Shown here one piece after another: positions 38,463 to 47,100 of a stretch of DNA of 47,760 bases. The notes beneath the pieces were generated by a model, which saw only the letters and a list, made by a program, of their open reading frames with translations, was not told the origin of the DNA and did not search any database. Where the stretch lies: positions 1 to 47,760 of the forward strand of contig JAFGDG010000049.1 of NCBI GenBank assembly GCA_016932245.1, written 5' to 3'. Source of the stretch: Thermoplasmatota archaeon (GTDB lineage: Archaea; Thermoplasmatota; E2; DHVEG-1). Within the stretch, counting starts at the first letter, position 1. Each line of letters begins with the position of its first letter. The translations under genes were made by a program, and so were the position numbers.

Positions 38463-40301
38463 TTACTTTTTTCTAAACAGTCCGCCCTTTTTTCCTTGTG
38501 TTACATAGTATTGGCACCCTTGACTCATCGGACATTTTGAACATGTCGGGTCTTTTTCATGGCAAAAGGTTCTTCCCAGTTTTGCCAGTGATTCTAGATA
38601 TTTGTAGACGTTTTCCTTCATTTTTTCCGCTTCTTTTGATAATATCTGGATCGTTTCTTCAGGGTCATCAGTGGAAACCCATCCAAGTCTCTTTGCCACT
38701 CGATTGACGTTCTTTGCCTTATCCGTAAATGCCTCTTCTTTTTTTGGTGGCGGAGAGGGGGAGGACGATCTCTGCACCTGAGGTGGTGGTGGCATCTTAG
38801 GAATTTTTGGTGTATAGGTGGTATCAGTGCCTCCTTTAAAGATGTCTACGGAGCGTCCACCATGGCTCGTTTCTCTTGTACGAATTTCCGTCATGATGGG
38901 AATTTGAAGCGAGGCACCAGAAATCAGAGCAACGCCTATGGCAAGGCGCTGGATCTCATCATACGTTTGGCTGGTGAGTCCTTCTACAGATTGAATGATG
39001 GCCTTCAAGTCATTGGGGTTTGTAACTTTAAGAATGATGTTGGTGTTACACTGAGAGATAATATTTTTATCCACTTTTGCAGGACGCTGACTTACGATGC
39101 AGAGCCCCATACCAAATTTTCTTCCCTCCGAGGCAACCGTTCGTAGGATATTTGAGGATACGGCATTACCAAACCCTCGTTCCGGACAATAGTTGTGCGC
39201 TTCTTCAACGATAAGTAAGAAGGGTGGAATTTTTCCTGATTTCCGCTGATCGAACAATTCTTTAGTAAGTCGAGCTACTACCACATCTTGTACATCGGGC
39301 GGTACCCCTTTCATATTAATGATTGAACATTTGCCCTTTTTCACCAGCTCATCCGGGGAGGTACCTTCTTCTGAGAATACCCCAATCGAATCAAGCGATT
39401 CAAGCGATGCGATAACATTCCATCGCGCGTTGCTTTTACTTCTGTTAACCGCTTCAATGATATCTCTGATAGTATAGGTGCTTTTGTATTCCTTCAACTC
39501 TTTTATTGCTTGGTAAAGCACGCCAATTTGAGGACCAGAAAGCTTTGCAGAGAGAATATCAATAATCTCCCGGGCTTCGAGATTGACACCATTCAGCGTA
39601 ATATGTTTTACATTTGCCTTTGAGTGTGGCGAGTATTCTGTAATTTGACTGCTGTAATGGTTCTGCTTGACGTTGAATTTTTGCATGTTTTTTTGTTCTT
39701 TTTTATCTTTGTTGGGCTTTGTCAAAGAAATGTATTCTCCATGCGTATCGATAACGACCATAGGTACCTTTTTCTTGAGTAGTTCCTCAACAAGAACTCC
39801 ACAGGCGTAGCTTTTGCCGCCACCCGTCTTGGCAAGAATACAGATATGCTTTTGAACAAGTGCGTCAATGTTCAGGAACACAGGGAGACTATGTCCTTTG
39901 AGAAGGCCAATATAGGCGCCACTCTCTTTGTTAGCATTGAGGCCCAACACGTGTCTGATTAAACCTTCATCAGCACGTATAATTCTGCCGCCAGTGTTAA
40001 ATGGCGTTCGAGGAACTTGCAGCACCCCTCGTTTGTCTCGATAGCCTATGACACCAGCAAATGCGGAAACATCACTTTTAACATGAGGCGTTTCCTCTTG
40101 GTATTTCTGAGTGATTGCATCCTCAAATTTTAAATCAGAATATCGTTTAATATCCATGACTTGTGCTAAAATATAGCCTTCCTTATGAGGCGCGGAAATA
40201 TAATCAAATTTTCGTACACTCTGGCCATTGACTGCGAAGTTAAACTCCGTTGATCCTATGTCTCCGTATATTACGCCAACAAATTCGTCTTTCTGTTGCA
40301 T
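38463..40301 (-). CDS. herA: HerA-family ATPase/translocase with C-terminal Cys4 motif
   Basis: AKTGGGKSYACGVLVEELL; FLLIVEEAHNYCPE; SEGRKFGMGLCIVSQRPAKVD; C-terminal CHEKDPTCSKCPMSQGC. Start at MQQKDEFVG. Confidence 0.87.
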   Translation of the reverse strand: MQQKDEFVGVIYGDIGSTEFNFAVNGQSVRKFDYISAPHKEGYILAQVMDIKRYSDLKFEDAITQKYQEETPHVKSDVSAFAGVIGYRDKRGVLQVPRTPFNTGGRIIRADEGLIRHVLGLNANKESGAYIGLLKGHSLPVFLNIDALVQKHICILAKTGGGKSYACGVLVEELLKKKVPMVVIDTHGEYISLTKPNKDKKEQKNMQKFNVKQNHYSSQITEYSPHSKANVKHITLNGVNLEAREIIDILSAKLSGPQIGVLYQAIKELKEYKSTYTIRDIIEAVNRSKSNARWNVIASLESLDSIGVFSEEGTSPDELVKKGKCSIINMKGVPPDVQDVVVARLTKELFDQRKSGKIPPFLLIVEEAHNYCPERGFGNAVSSNILRTVASEGRKFGMGLCIVSQRPAKVDKNIISQCNTNIILKVTNPNDLKAIIQSVEGLTSQTYDEIQRLAIGVALISGASLQIPIMTEIRTRETSHGGRSVDIFKGGTDTTYTPKIPKMPPPPQVQRSSSPSPPPKKEEAFTDKAKNVNRVAKRLGWVSTDDPEETIQILSKEAEKMKENVYKYLESLAKLGRTFCHEKDPTCSKCPMSQGCQYYVTQGKKGGLFRKK

Positions 40302-40329
40302 CCAAACCGATAATAAAGAGAAGGTGTAA

Positions 40330-41139
40330 TTATAGTTTTTGTAATTTTTTCCCCATTTTTTTAGGAAGATTTGCAAGTGTCATTAGTGCCTCGATTTCCA
40401 AAAAATGAAGCTTGCCAGGAACCACCAGGGTATGGAGTGGCGGTCCGAACTCATTGCCCACTAGGGCAGTGATGCGGTCGGCAGCAAGTACCGGTTTAGA
40501 TGACCCTGCACGACCTACCACACATATGGCTGTGTCGGGAGTAATAATGTTTTTTCTTTCTTTTTCTTCCATCTCCAACAAAAGCTTCATTCCTTCGTTA
40601 GCAGTCATATACTGTTCTTTTTCTGTTTGGATGTCCAGAAGAATAAGTGTGTGTAACCCCATGTTTTTATTGTCAGCAATAACATGGTAAGGGCTGGTCG
40701 GGAAATACTGCTTTTCAGGATAGGCAATTGTTGTTGTCCGTCCAAACTTATAATTTTGTAATCCTAAAAGACCAGGCACAGCAGTTGCAATACTACTTCC
40801 ATGGATGACCCTTGTTGGTATGCCCTGTTGTTCGGCCCGTAGTCGTAAATCGACATGTGTTGTTGCCGTCATAGGGTCTCCACAGACCAGCAATGCTACC
40901 TTATTGTTTGTAGCGGTGTTTAGAATCACATCTCCTTTTTCGGTTTCTGTCCTTGATAACACGTGTATTGATTTTCCCATGTTGTGTTCTAACTTAGTAA
41001 TGGTTGTGCCACTTAATTTTGCCGTATAAAATTCAGCAAAGACAGTATCACACAATTTAAGGATTTCAAACCCTTTGAGTGAAATGTCCTGTTCATCATA
41101 GAGACCAAGACCAATAAATACTAAGCTACCTGTTTCCAT
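40330..41139 (-). CDS. dphB: Diphthine synthase
   Basis: FIGLGLYDEQDISLKGFEILKLCDTVFAEFYTA; VCGDPMTATTHVDL; HGSSIATAVPGLLGLQNYKFGR. Confidence 0.92.
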   Translation of the reverse strand: METGSLVFIGLGLYDEQDISLKGFEILKLCDTVFAEFYTAKLSGTTITKLEHNMGKSIHVLSRTETEKGDVILNTATNNKVALLVCGDPMTATTHVDLRLRAEQQGIPTRVIHGSSIATAVPGLLGLQNYKFGRTTTIAYPEKQYFPTSPYHVIADNKNMGLHTLILLDIQTEKEQYMTANEGMKLLLEMEEKERKNIITPDTAICVVGRAGSSKPVLAADRITALVGNEFGPPLHTLVVPGKLHFLEIEALMTLANLPKKMGKKLQKL

Positions 41140-41200
41140 AGCACTCTTAAATCCTTAAAGAGGGTGCCTATAAAAAGGGTTTGTTTTACCTTTGTCCTTA

Positions 41201-41210
41201 GGTATATAAA
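41201..41210 (+). promoter_or_regulatory. TATA-box candidate for the exchanger gene at 41235
   Basis: ggtatataaa about 29 nt before the ATG. Confidence 0.5.
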
Positions 41211-41234
41211 CATCTCCTTTCATTACAGCCTGAT

Positions 41235-42185
41235 ATGCTCTCTATTGAACTATCCATCCCTGCATTTATTGCTGGCGTTGCTCTCCTTTACAAAGGATCG
41301 GACATTCTTGTCGATGGAACTTCAAAAACTGCAGCGCGATTAGGGGTCTCCACCCTTATTATCTCACTTGTTATTGTCGCTTTTGGCACGTCAGCACCAG
41401 AATTCGCTATTTCTGTTGGAGCTGCAGTACAACACAACGCGGGCATTTCGCTAGGAAACATTATCGGATCTTGTATTGCTAATCTACTGTTAGTCATTGG
41501 ACTCAGTGCAATTATCCGTCCTATTCGTGTCAATAAAAGCATCATCAAGCGAGAGATGCCCATCTTGTTGATAGTAACGGTGATGTTTCTAGTGGTCACT
41601 CTCCTCGGCCTTCTTGACACCTTTCATTTCATAGGTAGCGCTATCTTTCTTGTTTCATTTGCTCTCTTTATTGCCTATTTTATTCGATGCGCAAAAAAAG
41701 AACGTACCACAAAAAATACTTACAACGATGGAAAAACTATCAAAAATACACTTTTCGTTATTTTCGGCATCCTTGGTGTTGTTATTGGAGCATGGTTACT
41801 TATTGAATCAGCAACCTGCATCGCTGATTTTTTCGGCATCCCAGCAATTATTATTGCGCTTTCGATGGTTGCAATTGGCACTTCTCTTCCAGAACTTGTG
41901 GTCTCTGCCATGGCTGCCTACAAAGAAGAGTCAGATATTGCAGTAGGAAACGTTCTGGGATCAAATGTGTTTAATATCTTACTTATTTTGGGCGTTGGTA
42001 CTCTTTTTATCCCTCTTGATGCCCTTGGATCGCTTGATCATATTGTTTTTCTTTTAGCGGTTACTATTTTTATGATTCCCATTCTCTTTTCAGGCCATAA
42101 CATTTCGAGGGTTGAAGGGGGCGTACTTCTAGCATTATATGTCATATATATTGTGTACACTTTTCGATTCATGCTTTTTTTGTAA
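41235..42185 (+). CDS. CaCA-family Na+/Ca2+ exchanger-like protein
   Basis: Alpha repeats FGTSAPEFAISV...GNIIGSCIANLLLVIG and AIGTSLPELVVS...GNVLGSNVFNILLILG. Confidence 0.92.
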   Translation: MLSIELSIPAFIAGVALLYKGSDILVDGTSKTAARLGVSTLIISLVIVAFGTSAPEFAISVGAAVQHNAGISLGNIIGSCIANLLLVIGLSAIIRPIRVNKSIIKREMPILLIVTVMFLVVTLLGLLDTFHFIGSAIFLVSFALFIAYFIRCAKKERTTKNTYNDGKTIKNTLFVIFGILGVVIGAWLLIESATCIADFFGIPAIIIALSMVAIGTSLPELVVSAMAAYKEESDIAVGNVLGSNVFNILLILGVGTLFIPLDALGSLDHIVFLLAVTIFMIPILFSGHNISRVEGGVLLALYVIYIVYTFRFMLFL

Positions 42186-42232
42186 TACACCATCAAACTC
42201 TATAAATAGGATTTAGGTGTTCCAGGATTTCA

Positions 42233-43162
42233 ATGGATCGCGATACAAACAAACAGAGTAGTGACATACTTCCTATTGCCGTTATGGGGTGTTTATTTGT
42301 TGTTATCCATGTTCTTGCGCTACTGGTAATTGGCCCTTTTGAAGCAGCTGGCGTAGAGCCCGCTTTTGAAAACCCTGATGATCCTATGAATCTTGTCTAT
42401 TTCTTCGTCATCATTCTGGCCATGACTGCAATTATTCTTGTCATTGCAAAATATTGGAAAAAACAAGTCATTCAAGCCATTATTCTTGGGGCAATAGGGT
42501 ATACATCATGGTACGTCTTTTACCCTCTTTTAACACTTCTCATTCCCGACCTTTTTGCGTTGGTCTTTGCCGTGATATTTGCACTCCTGCTTATTGTCAC
42601 TCTCTATAAATTTCCAGAATGGTATGTCATTGATATCAGCGGTGTTATTGTAGGCGCTGGCGCTATTGCTATCTTTGGCATCTCTTTAGGTGTTCTCCTC
42701 GTTGTTATTTTGTTAATAGGTCTTGCTATCTATGATGCCATATCAGTCTATAAAACCAAACATATGATTGATCTCGCTGATACGGTCATGGATTTGAAAC
42801 TACCCGTACTTTTGGTCGTTCCCAAAAGACGACATTATTCTCTTATCAAGGAGACAAAACGATTGAAAGAACAACTCAAAGAAGGCGAAGAGCGTGATGC
42901 CTTTTTCATGGGATTGGGTGATATTGTGATGCCTGGTATTTTGGTTGCTGCTGTGTATTATACGGGAACACCGCACACCCTCGCTATCGCATTATCGGTA
43001 ATAGTAGGCACCTTAGTTGGTTTTAGTATGTTAATGACGTTTGTTATAAAAGGAAAACCACAGGCAGGACTTCCCTTGCTCTGTGGCGGTGCTATTGGTG
43101 GTTACCTTATCTCGAGCTATCTATTTGCAGGTGAATTGGTCGGTTTAATATTACCTTTCTAA
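42233..43162 (+). CDS. Presenilin/SPP-like intramembrane aspartyl protease
   Basis: Catalytic motifs YD (LAIYDAISVYKTKHM) and GLGD (FFMGLGDIVMPGIL) plus C-terminal QAGLPLL in place of PAL. Confidence 0.87.
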   Translation: MDRDTNKQSSDILPIAVMGCLFVVIHVLALLVIGPFEAAGVEPAFENPDDPMNLVYFFVIILAMTAIILVIAKYWKKQVIQAIILGAIGYTSWYVFYPLLTLLIPDLFALVFAVIFALLLIVTLYKFPEWYVIDISGVIVGAGAIAIFGISLGVLLVVILLIGLAIYDAISVYKTKHMIDLADTVMDLKLPVLLVVPKRRHYSLIKETKRLKEQLKEGEERDAFFMGLGDIVMPGILVAAVYYTGTPHTLAIALSVIVGTLVGFSMLMTFVIKGKPQAGLPLLCGGAIGGYLISSYLFAGELVGLILPF

Positions 43163-43167
43163 CAGAA

Positions 43168-44139
43168 TTAATACGTGGTTTTATGCCCGCAGTGCTCGCA
43201 CCAAATCTTTCTGTCAAAATGATTGAGCGGATTCTTACATTTCGGGCATACGGTCTTTTCAAGAAAATGCTCAATCCAAATGTCACGGTTTTGCGGGATG
43301 GTTTCTGCTTCAATTTTCTTCAGCATTTGCTGAAGCTCAGGGGTTGTTGCCAGTTTTTGAAGAGATGAAAAATCAATCTTTTTCCCTTGGTGAGGGGCAA
43401 ATGAATCGTAGTATATGGTTTGTCCTTGTGTTGTGTGCGTCTTTCTTTTTCTCAGTAAAAGAGCGGCAAGGATAAACCCGCCAATTAATCCCCCAAGATG
43501 AGCAAAATGAGCAGTGGTGTCTTCAACGCCAACATAAACAATAATTGTTTCAAATGCTGCAAAAAGAATCACCGCATAAATGACCTTTATTCTCATGATT
43601 AACATGATGCCAATCGGCACAGGCATCACTACCTCATCTCTTGGGTAGGAGAAAGCAAACGCTCCCATAATCCCAAAAATGGCGCCTGACGCACCAATTA
43701 ATACCGTTACCGATCCTAAATTGACGAGCGAATGAGTAAGTGTGCCACATATCCCCGCAAGAAGATAAATTATAATAAAGTTCTTCCACCCAACACGCTG
43801 CTCAAATGCCGTACCAATAAAAAAGAAGATGAACATATTCCCAAAGAGATGAAGGAATCCTCCATGAATAAACATCGATGTGAAGAGTGTATAGAGCTGA
43901 GGGATCTGTTCGACAGACAGATATCCTGGCCGAAATCCAAGATCTACCACGAGCATACTTATGTTTCCAAATGGCGTCTGGTATTGGAAGAGTAAGGTCA
44001 AAATAAAGACGATAACATTTGCAATAATCAGGGCATAGGCCATCATCCATTTTTTCAAGTAGGCAACAACAAGTGTTCCCGCCATAATAACAATAGCAAT
44101 GACCGATATTGGTTCTATAGGGATAACTGTCAACTCCAT
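43168..44139 (-). CDS. Rhomboid protease with C-terminal zinc ribbon
   Basis: GASGAIFGIMGAFA; HFAHLGGLIGGFILA; CPKCKNPLNHFDRKIWCEHCGH. Confidence 0.9.
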   Translation of the reverse strand: MELTVIPIEPISVIAIVIMAGTLVVAYLKKWMMAYALIIANVIVFILTLLFQYQTPFGNISMLVVDLGFRPGYLSVEQIPQLYTLFTSMFIHGGFLHLFGNMFIFFFIGTAFEQRVGWKNFIIIYLLAGICGTLTHSLVNLGSVTVLIGASGAIFGIMGAFAFSYPRDEVVMPVPIGIMLIMRIKVIYAVILFAAFETIIVYVGVEDTTAHFAHLGGLIGGFILAALLLRKRKTHTTQGQTIYYDSFAPHQGKKIDFSSLQKLATTPELQQMLKKIEAETIPQNRDIWIEHFLEKTVCPKCKNPLNHFDRKIWCEHCGHKTTY

Positions 44140-47100
44140 TGTCGTTTTCTCCAGTCACGTGCAATGATTGCAAAAGTCATAGTAAATAGCATGGTAATAT
44201 AAATAGTGTTTTTCTGACTTTCTACCGTCAACGTGGTAATTGGAGGGTCTCGTTCAGTAAGATGCCAGTCATAATAAAATACCTCTGCATAGTACTGAGC
44301 AACTTCCTCATGTTCAATAATAATCCCTGCTTCTCTATTTCTGGTCACAGAATTTTCGTTCCAATTGATGCTCGAAATCAACACAGAGCGATTATCAACA
44401 ATCATGCCTTTATTATGAACATTAGTGAAGTATGACCAATTAGTATAGAGAAACTTCACGCTAATATTATGCTGTTCAAGATGCTGCTTTGTCTGATTGC
44501 ATTTGTCATTAGAGGCCTCATAATACGGATTATAGTTCAGTATAACGTTAATCTGAACTCCTTCGTTTGCTTTTTTGATTAACCGTTCAACAAAAGGACT
44601 GATGCGCGCTCCCCACTCCTTGTACACATATAATTGCTCAATTAAGATACTTTCATTTGCGCTTTCTATCAGATTACAAATCGCCTCGAGACTGGTATCG
44701 GGGGAAAAGACAGGTGTGACAGAAAAAGAACCTGTTACTGTTTTTGAGACAAACTGCGGCTCATAGGAACCAGTAAAAATCGTCTTATCTACAAAAAACT
44801 CAACAGGAATGTCGATAGGCATATCTTTTAATGCATAACTGTCGCATCGGGCGGGATTCCAATCATCCAAAAAGACGGAGAGAAAATAGCGAGCGACACT
44901 TTCATTTCTGACGATAATGCCCCATTCTCTATTTCCAAATGAAGGATTTGGCGGTATGCCTGTTTTTGCCCAATTACAGCTTTCGACAATCACGGTTTCA
45001 TTATCAATAACAAGATATTTTCCATGATCGAAGGTGTAGCGAGCATAGACGTTTTTTTCCGCATCATTGACAATGAACCGGATTTTACCGCCGTATTGTG
45101 CAATTCGTTCCAAGAGTACAAACTCTCTATCAGATATGCCACTAATGGGAGATCCTTCAAGAAAGATATGGACAGCAACACCTCTTTTGAGTGCGTTAAT
45201 GAGTTCGTCACAAAGAAACGGATGCGTAAATTCATAGATATTAAAATAAATTGATTGCTGTGCATTTCGAATTTCATTAACAAGAGCATCATAACTACAA
45301 TCCGGTGATACAAACGTTGTTATTTCCCCATAACAAGAAAGACGTGTATAGGGAAACATCGATTGTCCTATTTGATAGCGTCGAGCATTCTCCCAATCCC
45401 TTGAGGTATTGGTATCGATTGGTGTTCCGCTCCAATCAGTATTACGTTTGAGTATAACACCCCTCCCGGAAGATAGAATGGACGGTCCATTCCATCCTTC
45501 TCCAGTATAGAGTGAATTCCCGTAAACAACAAGATCTATCGTATGATTGTACCAATCCTTGAGAGCCACTTCACCGCCAGTGTTACTTAGTGTAACGGTC
45601 TTGGTAACATTCATCTGAGGAATGCTTTCATCCGCATCAACTGCATATTCAAAATCTGCTGTTTCTCCTGTTTGCCACAAGTAGTCACTTGCATTTTGTG
45701 TAATATAGAGCCAGGTTTTTGATGGTAAATAAGTGTCCTTGGGGAAGATGAGTTTTGGTTGGCTTCCTTGTTGTTTTGCTGGCCGATGAGTAAGATACCA
45801 TCCTGTTAGGTTAATGCTATCGTTGGTTGGGTTATAGAGAGCGACAAATTCATTTTTTATGTTTGGATACGTATGATAATACAGCTCGCCAATTATCAGT
45901 TTCCTGCTTTGTGGTGGTGGAAGTGAATCAAAGATAATAATCGGTACCATCAATTCGTTGTTGTCTTTATTGAGTTCATCATGGAAGTTATCTTCTTCTG
46001 CGACCACGTAAATAGTGTGCTCACCGGCTGAAATACCTTTCGTATCCCACACTACCGAAGGATATTTCTGATAGGTTTCAATACTATCATATCCCTTTGT
46101 TCCAATCAGATGATTATCATCCTTTTTATCATAATAAAAAGAAACCGTGGCGTTTGTGGCGTTTTCGTTACCAACATTTTTACAAAATGCTTTTATCCGT
46201 AGCATTTCGCCCTCACTGAAACTGGTCCGTTGTTCACCTTCAGAATCATAGAACTTTACGGTAGTCACATTGAGATCTGGTCCGAGGAGTTCAAAAGAAA
46301 GCGTTAGTTCATCACGTTCTCCCGGGTCTGTTACCGAGGTGGCAGAAAGAGAGACCGTTCCATATCTTTCGTTAGTACTTGAACGATGGGATACATGTAA
46401 ACAAATCTTTCTTTCCTCTTGTGGGTCTAACGAAAGAGAATGAGGTAGAAGATCAACAATCCATCCTGGCGAACTATCATTGATAGCCATCGTAACGACA
46501 TCAGAAAAATCACCGGTGTTTTTGACAGAAACAAAAACATCAAGCTCTGCATGCTTTTTCATAAGGTGGTGTGCGTTAGGTGCATGCATGTCAAGAGCAT
46601 ATCTCCCCTGTCGTATCGTGACGTTCTCTATGGTTTGGAATGTTGTTCCGGTGTTATCAAAAAACTCCAATGTGTACCCGTTTCCGACAGGTCCGGTGAT
46701 GCGATAATATCCCGGTGATGAACAAAATCCCTCCTCTATCTGATTATCCTCAGTTGCATATATGCCTGCATATGCACCTGCATATGCTGCTGTGTTATTT
46801 TTCAAAACAATATGGGTGTTGTCAAGTGTTGTTAGATTAAACGTAGCAACGCCAACAACGTACCCTCCCGCTGTGCCATTGGATGAGGAATCATCAAGAT
46901 CAAGTAACAAAACCTGTTGAGAATGAGAATAGGTGATGTTTTCTGTTTTTACTTTTAACCAAAGATATGCAGTTGTATTTTTCCTAATGGCGCGCTGGTA
47001 TTCTTTGTAGTTGCTGTTGAATCGGAGATATACCCAATCTGACCAGTTCCCCTGCGAATCCGTTGTTATGGTCGAAGTGTAATAATTTGAATATTTCCAA

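Noticed and set aside
44130-44240. PGF-CTERM archaeosortase signal at the end of the PLD surface protein
   Set aside because: C-terminus has a TM and basic tail but no PGF-like motif, so it is not called an ArtA substrate.
46741-46800. Tandem cctgcatatgca-like repeats in the surface protein gene
   Set aside because: Encodes AYAGAYAGIYA within the coding frame; too short to call a functional repeat element.
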